Origin: Rodentibacter caecimuris
Lineage (GTDB): Bacteria > Pseudomonadota > Gammaproteobacteria > Enterobacterales > Pasteurellaceae
Length of the DNA stretch: 64,000 nucleotides
NCBI RefSeq assembly: GCF_024622045.1
Contig: NZ_JANKBP010000003.1
Strand: one strand, 5' to 3'
Part shown: positions 26,944-34,998 of the stretch, piece by piece
How positions within the stretch are numbered: the first letter of the stretch is position 1
Layout of the letters: each line of letters opens with the position of its first letter
Made by a program: the position numbers and the translations under genes
Notes under the pieces: generated by a model
What the model was told of the DNA's origin: nothing
Databases searched by the model: none
Seen by the model: only the letters and a program-made list of their open reading frames with translations

Positions 26944-27486
26944 ATGAAAAAATCATTATTAGCATTAGCTATCGGTACATTAGTTGTAGCTTCCAGCGCA
27001 AGTGCAAACTGGTATGTACAGGGTGATTTAGGTGTATCAAAAACAAAATTTACATCTTATTCTGATCTTAATAAGACTAAAGTAGAACCTCGTATTTCTG
27101 TAGGCTATAAATTAGGGAATGTTCGTTTAGCAGTGGATTATACCCATCATGGAAAGTTTTCAGGAACGGCAGGGATTGATACTACGGCTAAAATTCAAGG
27201 CTTAGGCTTTTCAGCAATCTATGATATTGATCTCAATTCTACAATAACGCCTTATGTTGGTGCTCGTCTTTCAGCTAACCAATTTAAAGTCACGAACCGT
27301 GCTGTGGATATTTTTGAAGATAAATCCGAAACTAAATTTGGTTATGGTTTAGTCGCTGGAGCAAAATATCAATTAAGTGGAAATTGGTATGTAAATGGTG
27401 GAGTAGAATATAATCGTTTAGGTTCTTATGAGGATACCAAAGTCAATAATTATGGCGCAAAATTAGGCGTGGGTTACGAATTCTAA
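26944..27486 (+). CDS. Opacity (Opa)-like outer-membrane beta-barrel protein
   Basis: A 180-residue protein with a Sec signal peptide (MKKSLLALAIGTLVVASSASA, cleavage after about residue 21). It continues as alternating beta strands (NWYVQGDLGVSK, VEPRISVGYKL, LGFSAIYDID, TPYVGARLSA, YGLVAGAKYQL, WYVNGGVEYN), ending in a barrel-type aromatic C-terminus (GVGYEF). This is the Opa/OmpA-like eight-stranded barrel family common after sprT/metK in Haemophilus. An adhesin role is inferred from Neisseria Opa and is not established here. Confidence 0.87.
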   Translation: MKKSLLALAIGTLVVASSASANWYVQGDLGVSKTKFTSYSDLNKTKVEPRISVGYKLGNVRLAVDYTHHGKFSGTAGIDTTAKIQGLGFSAIYDIDLNSTITPYVGARLSANQFKVTNRAVDIFEDKSETKFGYGLVAGAKYQLSGNWYVNGGVEYNRLGSYEDTKVNNYGAKLGVGYEF

Positions 27487-27498
27487 TTTGTCTTCCTT

Positions 27499-27530
27499 AA
27501 AAGAGCGGTAAAATCAACCGCTCTTTTTTC
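27499..27530 (+). terminator. Terminator after the Opa-like gene
   Basis: Stem AAAGAGCGGT / ACCGCTCTTT followed by TTTTC. The arms read AAGAGCGGT, one base off the USS, so this may be a degenerate uptake-signal pair. Confidence 0.87.
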
Positions 27531-27611
27531 TTTTCCCCCTTGAAAATTCCGTTTTCATTCTTATATCTGTGACATTCAATTTTTACTTATTTCATTTTAT
27601 GAGGAAAATCT

Positions 27612-29492
27612 ATGTCTCAAAACAAAGAAACTCGTGGTTTCCAATCGGAAGTCAAACAATTATTACAATTAATGATTCATTCTCTTTATTCCAATAAAGA
27701 GATTTTTTTACGTGAATTAATTTCTAACGCTTCCGATGCGGCGGATAAACTCCGTTTTAAAGCGCTTTCGAATCCGGCTCTTTATGAAAATGACGGGGAG
27801 TTACGTGTACGTATTAGCTTTGATAGCGAGAAAGGCACATTAACTATCAGCGATAACGGTATCGGTATGACCCGTGATCAGGTTATCGATCATTTAGGCA
27901 CTATTGCGAAATCCGGAACAAAAGAGTTTTTGAATGCCCTCGGTAGTGATCAAGCCAAAGATAGCCAACTTATCGGTCAATTCGGTGTCGGTTTTTATTC
28001 TGCCTTTATTGTTGCGGATAAAGTGACAGTGAAAACCCGTGCGGCAGGCAAAGAGGCTGATAAAGCGGTGCTTTGGGAATCAGCCGGAGAGGGAGAATAC
28101 TCGATCGCTGATATTGAGAAAAAATCCCGTGGTACGGATGTAATTTTACATTTACGTGAAGATGAAAAAGAATTCTTAAATGAATGGCGTTTGCGTGATG
28201 TGATTGGCAAATATTCCGATCATATCGGTCTTCCGGTGGAAATGCTCACTAAAGAATATGATGATGAAGGCAAAGAAACCGGCGAAAAATGGGAAAAAAT
28301 CAATAAATCCGATGCCCTTTGGACACGCAGTAAAAATGAGATTTCCGATGAGGAATACAAAGAATTTTATAAACATTTAAGCCATGATTTTGCCGATCCG
28401 CTTTTGTGGGCGCACAACAAAGTAGAAGGTAATCAGGAATACACCAGCTTGCTCTATGTGCCGTCCAAAGCCCCTTGGGATTTATTTAATCGCGAGCATA
28501 AACACGGCTTGAAACTCTATGTTCAACGCGTATTCATTATGGATGATGCGGAACAATTTATGCCGAATTATCTACGTTTTATGCGTGGGTTAATCGATAG
28601 CAATGATTTACCATTAAATGTTTCCCGTGAAATTTTACAAGACAATAAGGTTACCGCAGCATTACGCAAAGCCTTAACCAAACGTTCTCTACAAATGTTG
28701 GAAAAATTGGCAAAAGACGATGCGGAAAAATATCAACAATTCTGGAAAGAATTTGGCTTAGTCTTGAAAGAAGGGCCGGCGGAAGATTTCAGCAATAAAG
28801 AAAGCATTGCGAAATTGTTACGTTTTGCTTCTACTCATAATGACAGCAGCGAACAAGCCGTTTCTTTAGAGGACTATGTTTCTCGGATGAAAGAGGGACA
28901 AAAAACTATTTATTACATTACGGCAGATAGTTATGTGGCGGCGAAAAACAGCCCGCATTTAGAATTATTCAACAAAAAAGGTATTGAAGTCTTACTATTG
29001 TCCGATCGTATTGATGAATGGATGTTAAGCTACTTAACAGAGTTCGACGGCAAACCGTTACAAACTATCAGCAAAGCGGATTTGGATTTAGGCGATTTAG
29101 CGGATAAAGACGAAGAGGAACAAAAAGAGCAGGATAAAGCCTTTGAAAGTTTTGTTGAACGAGTGAAAACCTTGCTAGGCGATCGTGTGAAGGAGGTTCG
29201 TTTAACCCATCGCTTAACGGACACCCCTGCGGTAGTTTCGACCGGTAACGATCAAATGACTACCCAAATGGCAAAACTCTTTGCCGCTGCCGGTCAGCCT
29301 GTACCGGAAGTGAAATATACCTTTGAGCTTAATCCGGAACATCATTTAGTGAAAAAAGTCGCCGATATTGCTGACGAAACACAATTTGCTGATTGGATCG
29401 AATTGTTACTTGAACAGGCAATGCTTGCCGAACGCGGATCGTTGGAAAATCCGGTGGCATTTATTAAACGGGTTAATTCTCTACTAAGTTAA
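27612..29492 (+). CDS. htpG: Chaperone HtpG (Hsp90)
   Basis: A 626-residue bacterial Hsp90. The N-terminal GHKL ATPase has LRELISNASDAADK, DNGIGMT and GQFGVGFYSAFIVADKV. The middle domain contains NVSREILQDNKV. The C-terminal dimerisation region ends LAERGSLENPVAFIKRVNSLLS. Length fits E. coli HtpG (624). ATP-dependent cytoplasmic chaperone. No clear sigma-32 promoter was identified upstream. Confidence 0.97.
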   Translation: MSQNKETRGFQSEVKQLLQLMIHSLYSNKEIFLRELISNASDAADKLRFKALSNPALYENDGELRVRISFDSEKGTLTISDNGIGMTRDQVIDHLGTIAKSGTKEFLNALGSDQAKDSQLIGQFGVGFYSAFIVADKVTVKTRAAGKEADKAVLWESAGEGEYSIADIEKKSRGTDVILHLREDEKEFLNEWRLRDVIGKYSDHIGLPVEMLTKEYDDEGKETGEKWEKINKSDALWTRSKNEISDEEYKEFYKHLSHDFADPLLWAHNKVEGNQEYTSLLYVPSKAPWDLFNREHKHGLKLYVQRVFIMDDAEQFMPNYLRFMRGLIDSNDLPLNVSREILQDNKVTAALRKALTKRSLQMLEKLAKDDAEKYQQFWKEFGLVLKEGPAEDFSNKESIAKLLRFASTHNDSSEQAVSLEDYVSRMKEGQKTIYYITADSYVAAKNSPHLELFNKKGIEVLLLSDRIDEWMLSYLTEFDGKPLQTISKADLDLGDLADKDEEEQKEQDKAFESFVERVKTLLGDRVKEVRLTHRLTDTPAVVSTGNDQMTTQMAKLFAAAGQPVPEVKYTFELNPEHHLVKKVADIADETQFADWIELLLEQAMLAERGSLENPVAFIKRVNSLLS

Positions 29493-29494
29493 AG

Positions 29495-29526
29495 AAAGAG
29501 CGGTCAAATTTGACCGCTCTTTTTTA
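29495..29526. terminator. Terminator after htpG
   Basis: Near-perfect palindrome AAAGAGCGGTCAAA / TTTGACCGCTCTTT then TTTT. It can also serve the oppositely transcribed 70-residue gene at 29541-29753. Confidence 0.9.
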
Positions 29527-29540
29527 TATGTAATATCAAA

Positions 29541-29753
29541 TTATCGACGACAAACAGACGATCCGTATTTGCTACCACCGGGTAAACATTCACAAGCTTC
29601 ACCGTCTTTATCTCTATCCAAATAATTTGCACCATTTTCTCTCATATATTGTTGAGCTTCATCTTGAGTTGCAAAGTCAGAACATCTAACTCTAGCAGCT
29701 AAAGAATCATAAGAAAGAGTAAAAAGTGATACACCTAGTAAGATTTTTTTCAT
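29541..29753 (-). CDS. Small secreted Excalibur-domain protein
   Basis: A 70-residue protein with an N-terminal signal peptide (MKKILLGVSLFTLSYDSLAA). The mature part CSDFATQDEAQQYMREN... contains DRDKDGEACE. That acidic DxDxDGxACE loop with paired cysteines defines the Excalibur calcium-binding domain. It probably acts in the periplasm or outside. It starts immediately after the stop of the 51-residue gene upstream, so the two are co-transcribed. Biological role unknown. Confidence 0.85.
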   Translation of the reverse strand: MKKILLGVSLFTLSYDSLAARVRCSDFATQDEAQQYMRENGANYLDRDKDGEACECLPGGSKYGSSVCRR

Positions 29754-29909
29754 TTATCTTCCTCCAGGACGACGATCAGCTGCTCGATCGCCACAACGAG
29801 AACCATCTTTCGCCTGTTGCCAACTATGATCGCAGCTTCCTGCATTAGCAAAGGATGAAAATGTAGATAATGTAAATGTAGCTAATAAAATCATAATGAT
29901 CTTTTTCAT
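29754..29909 (-). CDS. Small secreted protein with a DGSRCGDRAA motif
   Basis: A 51-residue open frame with a clear signal peptide (MKKIIMILLATFTLSTFSS then FANA, cleavage about residue 23). The mature peptide is 28 residues with two cysteines: CDHSWQQAKDGSRCGDRAA followed by an Arg/Gly-rich end. Its stop (TAA at 29756-29754) abuts the start of the Excalibur protein with no gap, which supports translation of both. Short secreted proteins of this kind are found next to Excalibur proteins in other bacteria, from memory; function unknown. Confidence 0.75.
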   Translation of the reverse strand: MKKIIMILLATFTLSTFSSFANAGSCDHSWQQAKDGSRCGDRAADRRPGGR

Positions 29910-30021
29910 ATATACTCCAATGTGAATTAAACTTACTACGAATTATGCACGACACCTTGATGACTTTAGGTTAAAATCGCAGGGGGCGAGCCTCTTTTAA
30001 TATTATAAATAGGTGTTTATT

Positions 30022-30078
30022 ATGAAGAAGATTGCAATAGTTACAATATTCTATACTGTTTGTTACTTGACAATGTGA
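30022..30078 (+). CDS. Possible 18-residue hydrophobic leader peptide
   Basis: ATG-initiated open frame MKKIAIVTIFYTVCYLTM with an AGGTG-like sequence upstream, ending 11 bases before the XRE regulator start. It could be a translated leader or a chance frame in AT-rich DNA. Confidence 0.25.
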   Translation: MKKIAIVTIFYTVCYLTM

Positions 30079-30089
30079 GGAGAGAGAAA

Positions 30090-30488
30090 ATGGGAATAAA
30101 TGAAAAAGTGCGATTTTTTCGAGAATTAAATCAATGGTCGCAAGAAGAAATGGCGGAAAGAATGAATATGTCAGTGACGGGCTATGCAAAAATTGAACGT
30201 GGTGAAACTAATCTTAGCCTACATAAACTTAAACAAATTGCTTCTGTTTTTCAAATTGATTTAATTGATCTTTTATCTCCTAATGATAATGGTGTGATAT
30301 TGATTGGAGGAGAAAATAACCAGAATCACTTCCGTAATAATTATTATGGTCATCAAGAGGCAGAATTTAAAATTGAGAAACTAGAATTAGAACTTAGACA
30401 TAAAGACGAATTATTAGCCCAAAAAGATCATGAATTAGAAAATCTCAAAGAGTTAATTAATTTACTAAAACAAAATATAGGAAAATAG
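30090..30488 (+). CDS. XRE-family transcriptional regulator with coiled-coil tail
   Basis: A 132-residue protein from the ATG at 30090 (GGAGAGAG upstream). Residues about 4-60 are a helix-turn-helix of the Cro/CI type (ELNQWSQEEMAERMNMSVTGYAKIERGETNLSLHKL, given here only as a landmark around 10-45). A linker rich in Asn follows, then a heptad-like coiled coil from about residue 87 to the end (EFKIEKLELELRHKDELL). It is probably a dimeric DNA-binding repressor. It is divergent from the two small secreted-protein genes and may control them or itself; that is inference. Confidence 0.85.
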   Translation: MGINEKVRFFRELNQWSQEEMAERMNMSVTGYAKIERGETNLSLHKLKQIASVFQIDLIDLLSPNDNGVILIGGENNQNHFRNNYYGHQEAEFKIEKLELELRHKDELLAQKDHELENLKELINLLKQNIGK

Positions 30489-30495
30489 GTGATTT

Positions 30496-30840
30496 ATGAT
30501 TACCGTTTACGGCATTAAAAATTGCGATACTGTGAAAAAAGCATTGAAATGGCTTGCGGATCACAATATTGAGCACAAACTGCATGATTATCGTATTGAC
30601 GGTTTGGATACGGCATTTTTACAACAGGCGGAAGCACAATTCGGTTGGGAAAATCTGGTGAATAAACGGAGTACAACGTGGCGAAACCTCGATGGGGAAA
30701 TTAAAAAAAACTTGTCAAAAACGACCGCACTTTCCGTGCTTATGGATAACCCGACATTAATTAAACGCCCGATTATTATGCAGGACAATCAGGCATTAAT
30801 TGGGTTTAATGAGAAAGAATACGAAAAAGCGTTTGCCTAA
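30496..30840 (+). CDS. yffB: ArsC/Spx-family reductase-like protein YffB
   Basis: A 114-residue thioredoxin-fold protein beginning MITVYGIKNCDTVKKALKWL. It has a single cysteine in KNCDTVKKA and later NKRSTTWRNL and LMDNPTLIKRPI, the ArsC/Spx signature. E. coli YffB is of unknown function and is encoded next to dapE, as here. It is not a proven arsenate reductase. A USS lies at about 30724 and another in the gap to dapE. Confidence 0.9.
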   Translation: MITVYGIKNCDTVKKALKWLADHNIEHKLHDYRIDGLDTAFLQQAEAQFGWENLVNKRSTTWRNLDGEIKKNLSKTTALSVLMDNPTLIKRPIIMQDNQALIGFNEKEYEKAFA

Positions 30841-30867
30841 AGTGCGGTTAAAATTTGAGGTGTTTTT

Positions 30868-32001
30868 ATGAAAGAAAAGATCGTGCAATTAGCGCAGGAC
30901 TTAATCCGCCGTCCTTCCATCAGCCCGAATGATGAGGGCTGTCAGACATTGATTGCGGAGCGTTTGGAAAAACTCGGATTTGAAATTGAATGGCTTCCTT
31001 TTAATGAAACCTTAAATCTTTGGGCAAAGCACGGTACAGGCGAGCCGGTGGTTGCCTTTGCCGGCCATACGGATGTGGTGCCGGTTGGTGACGAATATCA
31101 ATGGAATTATCCTCCTTTTGCTGCAGAAGTTGTCGGAGATAGGATTTATGGGCGGGGAGCGGCGGATATGAAAGGCTCGTTGGCTGCAATGATTGTGGCG
31201 GTGGAAGAATATGTGAAAGTCAGTCCTCATCACGCAGGCACCATTGCCTTATTAATCACTTCTGATGAAGAGGCTTCGGCAAAAGACGGCACGGTTCGTG
31301 TGGTAGAAACCTTGATGGAACGTGGCGAAAAAATTACGTATTGTATGGTGGGGGAGCCATCAAGTTCGCAAATCTTAGGTGATGTGGTAAAAAACGGCCG
31401 TCGTGGTTCCATCACAGGTAATCTGTATATTCAGGGGATTCAGGGGCATGTGGCTTACCCTCATTTAGCGGATAATCCTGTTCATAAAGCGTTGCCATTC
31501 TTACAAGAACTCACCACCTATCAATGGGATAACGGTAATGCGTTTTTTCCGCCGACAGGGTTGCAAATTGCTAATATTCAGGCAGGCACCGGTAGTAATA
31601 ATGTGATTCCGGGTGAACTCTATGTACAGTTTAATTTACGCTACTGTACGGAAATCACTGACGGGCTGATTAAGCAAAAGGTGACGGAAATGTTGGAAAG
31701 ACACGGTTTGACCTACCGTATAGAATGGAATCTTTCCGGTAAACCGTTTTTAACCAAACCGGGTAAATTGGTGAATGCGTTGGTGGATAGTATTCAAGGA
31801 ATAACCGGTATCACACCGAAACTCGAAACCGGTGGAGGCACATCCGACGGGCGTTTTATCGCTTTAATGGGGGCGGAAGTGGTGGAGTTTGGACCGCTTA
31901 ATGCCACTATTCATAAAGTGAATGAATGTGTGAGCGTAGAAGAGCTCGGCAAGTGCGGTCAAATTTATCATCAAATGTTAGTGAATTTATTGGATAAGTA
32001 A
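30868..32001 (+). CDS. dapE: Succinyl-diaminopimelate desuccinylase
   Basis: A 377-residue di-zinc M20 peptidase-fold enzyme in the lysine/diaminopimelate pathway. It has metal ligands in FAGHTDVVP (His), YGRGAADMKGSLAA (Asp), TSDEEASAKDG (catalytic Glu) and ETGGGTSDGRF. The length matches H. influenzae DapE, the structural model for the family. It follows yffB by 27 bases and precedes the M15 peptidase gene by 2 bases. Confidence 0.97.
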   Translation: MKEKIVQLAQDLIRRPSISPNDEGCQTLIAERLEKLGFEIEWLPFNETLNLWAKHGTGEPVVAFAGHTDVVPVGDEYQWNYPPFAAEVVGDRIYGRGAADMKGSLAAMIVAVEEYVKVSPHHAGTIALLITSDEEASAKDGTVRVVETLMERGEKITYCMVGEPSSSQILGDVVKNGRRGSITGNLYIQGIQGHVAYPHLADNPVHKALPFLQELTTYQWDNGNAFFPPTGLQIANIQAGTGSNNVIPGELYVQFNLRYCTEITDGLIKQKVTEMLERHGLTYRIEWNLSGKPFLTKPGKLVNALVDSIQGITGITPKLETGGGTSDGRFIALMGAEVVEFGPLNATIHKVNECVSVEELGKCGQIYHQMLVNLLDK

Positions 32002-32003
32002 AC

Positions 32004-32684
32004 ATGAAATTAACTTCGGAAATGCTCACGGGAAAATCGCGCGAACATTTAGTGAATCTACCCACTCCGCATTCAATAAACCATTTTTTGCAGGCACAAG
32101 CGGTAAAAGCATTTCAAAGTTTGCAGCAACGTGCGGTCAAAAATGGCTTTAATTTACAACCGGCAAGTAGTTTTCGAGATTTTCAACGCCAACAGTTGAT
32201 TTGGAACGGTAAATTTAGCGGTGAGCGTAAAGTGCATGATGACGAAGGTCATAGCTTGGATCTCTCATTATGGGATGATTGGCAAAAATGCCAAGCTATT
32301 TTACGTTGGTCGGCGTTGCCGGGCGGGAGTCGGCATCACTGGGGAACGGAAATTGATATTTTCGATCCGGATCTGTTACCGCAAGGGCAATCCTTACAGC
32401 TTGAACCTTGGGAATATGAAAAAGACGGTTATTTTTGCGAGCTAAGTGAATTTCTTGTTGAAAATTTACCGCACTTCGATTTTGCGCTTCCGTTTATGCA
32501 GCAATCCATAGGAAAAAAAATGGGTCGTGAACCTTGGCATATTAGCTATTTACCCTTAGCGGAGCAGGCGAAGGCACAATTTTCATCTGAGGTTTTATTA
32601 CATGCTTGGCAAAATGAAGAAATTGGCGGAAAGGATATTTTGCGGAAATATATAGAGCAAATTTTTGAACAATTTATGGTATAG
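32004..32684 (+). CDS. M15 (VanY-type) D,D-carboxypeptidase-like protein
   Basis: A 226-residue protein without an evident signal peptide. Zinc-peptidase landmarks are SSFRDFQRQQLIWNGKFSGE, SRHHWGTEIDIFD (metal His and Asp) and EPWHISY (third ligand His). These fit the VanY/DacC M15 family that acts on D-Ala-containing peptides. The product is encoded 2 bases after dapE, which supplies diaminopimelate for the wall, so a peptidoglycan role is likely. Cytoplasmic or periplasmic location is not clear. Confidence 0.85.
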   Translation: MKLTSEMLTGKSREHLVNLPTPHSINHFLQAQAVKAFQSLQQRAVKNGFNLQPASSFRDFQRQQLIWNGKFSGERKVHDDEGHSLDLSLWDDWQKCQAILRWSALPGGSRHHWGTEIDIFDPDLLPQGQSLQLEPWEYEKDGYFCELSEFLVENLPHFDFALPFMQQSIGKKMGREPWHISYLPLAEQAKAQFSSEVLLHAWQNEEIGGKDILRKYIEQIFEQFMV

Positions 32685-32685
32685 C

Positions 32686-32885
32686 AAAAGTGCGGTCAAA
32701 TTTGACGGTATTATGTAGCAGTTGTATAAACTTAAATTTTATCTCATAGGTAGGGACGCCACGTTGGCGTCCGCCATACAACTTTTTAAAATCATTTAAT
32801 TCTTTACGGACGCCAGCGTGGCGTCCCTACATTTTTCTTTAAATTGTACATTTACTACATAATGCCGAAATTTGACCGCACTTTT
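32686..32885. repeat. MITE-like element copy A inside an inverted USS pair
   Basis: The element spans 32707-32867 (161 bp) and is bounded by the direct repeat AAATTTGAC (32698-32706 and 32868-32876), a probable target-site duplication. Its ends are imperfect inverted repeats of the form GGYATTATGTAGYA. Inside, two self-complementary blocks, GGACGCCACGTTGGCGTCC and GGACGCCAGCGTGGCGTCC, face each other. Outside are AAGTGCGGT (32688-32696) and ACCGCACTT (32875-32883), so the element sits in the loop of a USS hairpin. It has no coding capacity. Copy B is at 59736-59883, inverted. Confidence 0.85.
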
Positions 32886-32887
32886 GC

Positions 32888-33745
32888 TTATTTATTTTTA
32901 TTCTTTTCTAAGGATTTATGCTGAATTTTGACATTTTTTCCTTTAGCTTGGAAATATTCGCCAAGTTGCTGGGCAATGTAAACCGAGCGATGTTTTCCTC
33001 CGGTACAACCGATCGCAATGGTTAAGTAGCTGCGGTTGTTTTGTTCTAACATTGGCAACCATGTTTCAATGTAGTTACGGGTGAGGTAGATGAAATTATT
33101 GACATCATCATGGCTGTTCAAAAAACGGGCGACCGGTTCGTCTAATCCCGTCATTGGGCGAAGCTCGGGATCCCAGTGCGGATTCGGCAAAAAACGAACG
33201 TCAAATACATAGTCCGCATCAAGAGGAATACCGTATTTAAAACCGAAGGACTCTACAACAATTTTGAGCTCTTTTTCCGTATTCCCCCGTAAGCATTCAC
33301 GCAATTTTTCTGCCAAAGTATGCGTAGAAATATGTGTCGTATCAATAACGAAATTTGCGTGTTGGAGCAATGGTTCTAATTGTTGGTGTTCGGCATCAAT
33401 GGCAGCCTCAAGGGAGAGATCGTTGGCTGAAAGAGGATGAAGTCGGCGAGAGTCGCTGTATCGGCGAATCAGTGTGCTACGATCAGAATCTAAAAAAATG
33501 ATTTTAGTTGCGTAATGACGTTGAATGTCCGTTAGAATTTGCTCAAGAGATTGTGCCGATTCGGGTAAATTACGAATATCAAGGCTGATGGCGACAGCAG
33601 TTTGATTTTTGGCTAAAATCTCCGTGAGCTGGGGTAATAGATCCAGTGGAAGGTTATCAACACAATAGTAGCCCATATCTTCCAGCGCACGTAATGCCAC
33701 TGACTTTCCCGCTCCGGAGCGACCGCTGATAATGATAATTTCCAT
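32888..33745 (-). CDS. rapZ: RNase adapter protein RapZ
   Basis: A 285-residue protein with P-loop GRSGAGKS at residues 8-15 and, in the C-terminal domain, YLTRNYIETWLPMLEQNN and IAIGCTGGKHRSVYIAQQL. RapZ binds GlmZ/GlmY sRNAs and directs RNase E to control glucosamine-6-phosphate synthase in E. coli. The Walker A and the C-terminal GCTGGKHRSV are both intact. It is the last gene of the lptC-lptA-lptB-ptsN-rapZ run, 18 bases after ptsN. Confidence 0.95.
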   Translation of the reverse strand: MEIIIISGRSGAGKSVALRALEDMGYYCVDNLPLDLLPQLTEILAKNQTAVAISLDIRNLPESAQSLEQILTDIQRHYATKIIFLDSDRSTLIRRYSDSRRLHPLSANDLSLEAAIDAEHQQLEPLLQHANFVIDTTHISTHTLAEKLRECLRGNTEKELKIVVESFGFKYGIPLDADYVFDVRFLPNPHWDPELRPMTGLDEPVARFLNSHDDVNNFIYLTRNYIETWLPMLEQNNRSYLTIAIGCTGGKHRSVYIAQQLGEYFQAKGKNVKIQHKSLEKNKNK

Positions 33746-33763
33746 ACAGTTCCCCTTGTAAGA

Positions 33764-34267
33764 TTATGTTTCACTCTCGGTTAAAGAATGCGTTTCTTCT
33801 GTTGTTTGATCCGCCATCTCAAAAACTTGCCAGATTTCACCCGCACTTTTCGCTGAACGCAATTGTTTAAGAAAATTTTTGTCTGTGATTTTTTCCGTTA
33901 AATGAGAAAGTACGGGAATATAGGTTTGGCACTGATTTTCCGGTACAAGCACGGCGAAAACGAGATCTATGGGTTTACCATCTTGTGCATCGTAATCAAT
34001 CGGTGTTTCTAATTGAAGAAATACGGCAAGGGCTTTATCGGTTGCTTTCGCAGGTAATTTTGCTTTTGGCATTGCCACACCGTTGCCTAATCCCGAGTTC
34101 CCCAATTTTTCACGTTCAAATAAGCATTCAAAGCAAGCTTGTTCGCCTTTTTCACCGTGTAATTGTTCTACGATAAAATGAGCAATGGATTCAAATAATC
34201 GCTTTTTACTTGAAAAGCAAACACCCTGACGTATATTTTCAGGGTGAAAGAGTTCTGTTAATTTCAT
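33764..34267 (-). CDS. ptsN: PTS IIA-Ntr-like protein PtsN lacking the active histidine
   Basis: A 167-residue EIIA-fold protein in the conserved rpoN/lpt/rapZ neighbourhood. The family active-site word is IPHGKL, where the histidine takes phosphate from NPr; here it reads MPKAKL with K68 in the histidine's place, just after GNSGLGNGVA. The rest of the domain (VFLQLETPIDYDAQDGKPIDLVFAVLVPE) is well kept, so the fold is maintained without phosphorylation chemistry. It probably acts, if at all, as a binding regulator. It lies 2 bases after lptB. Confidence 0.9.
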   Translation of the reverse strand: MKLTELFHPENIRQGVCFSSKKRLFESIAHFIVEQLHGEKGEQACFECLFEREKLGNSGLGNGVAMPKAKLPAKATDKALAVFLQLETPIDYDAQDGKPIDLVFAVLVPENQCQTYIPVLSHLTEKITDKNFLKQLRSAKSAGEIWQVFEMADQTTEETHSLTESET

Positions 34268-34269
34268 CT

Positions 34270-34995
34270 TTATAACTTAAATTCTTCGCCAAGGTACACG
34301 CGTTTTACATGTTCATCATTCATCACTTCTTCCGGTGTGCCGGTGGCGATGATTTGACCTTTCCCTACAATATAAGCCCGTTCACAGACATCTAGAGTCT
34401 CGCGCACATTATGATCGGTGATTAACACACCCAAACCGCGGTTACGCAGATCGGTAATAATCTTTTTAATGTCCGTAACGGAAATCGGATCAACCCCCGC
34501 AAAAGGTTCGTCCAATAAAATAAATTTGGGATTGGCGGCAAGGGCACGTGCGATTTCTACACGGCGACGCTCCCCACCGGAAAGGGATTGACCAAGGCTA
34601 TTGCGAATATGTCCGATATTAAATTCTTCAATTAATTCATCCGCTCTTTCCCGGCGTTGTTCGGGTGTGAGATCTTTGCGAATTTCCAACACCGCCATTA
34701 AGTTATCGTAAACGCTTAAACGGCGAAAAATTGACGCTTCTTGCGGAAGATAGCCTATACCGCGTTGTGCACGGTTATGCATTGGTAAGAGACTAATGTC
34801 TTCACCGTCAATAGTAATTTTACCCTGATCTTGGCGCACAAGCCCTACGACCATATAGAATGTGGTAGTTTTGCCGGCACCATTCGGACCTAATAGCCCG
34901 ACGATTTCATTAGAATTAACCGTAAGGCTGACATCAGAAACAACTTTACGATTTTTATAACTTTTAGCCAAAAATTCAGCATGTAATACGGACAT
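34270..34995 (-). CDS. lptB: LPS export ABC transporter ATP-binding protein LptB
   Basis: A 241-residue ABC ATPase with Walker A GPNGAGKTT, signature LSGGERRRVE, Walker B FILLDEPFAGVDP and the switch His in ITDHNVRETL. It powers LPS extraction by LptFG from the inner membrane. Three bases after lptA and two bases before ptsN. Confidence 0.97.
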   Translation of the reverse strand: MSVLHAEFLAKSYKNRKVVSDVSLTVNSNEIVGLLGPNGAGKTTTFYMVVGLVRQDQGKITIDGEDISLLPMHNRAQRGIGYLPQEASIFRRLSVYDNLMAVLEIRKDLTPEQRRERADELIEEFNIGHIRNSLGQSLSGGERRRVEIARALAANPKFILLDEPFAGVDPISVTDIKKIITDLRNRGLGVLITDHNVRETLDVCERAYIVGKGQIIATGTPEEVMNDEHVKRVYLGEEFKL

Positions 34996-34998
34996 CAG

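Noticed and set aside
32760..32830. Palindromic GGACGCC blocks as an integrase attachment or replication-termination site
   Set aside because: The paired copies with target duplications fit a small mobile repeat better; no integrase or Ter-type core is present.
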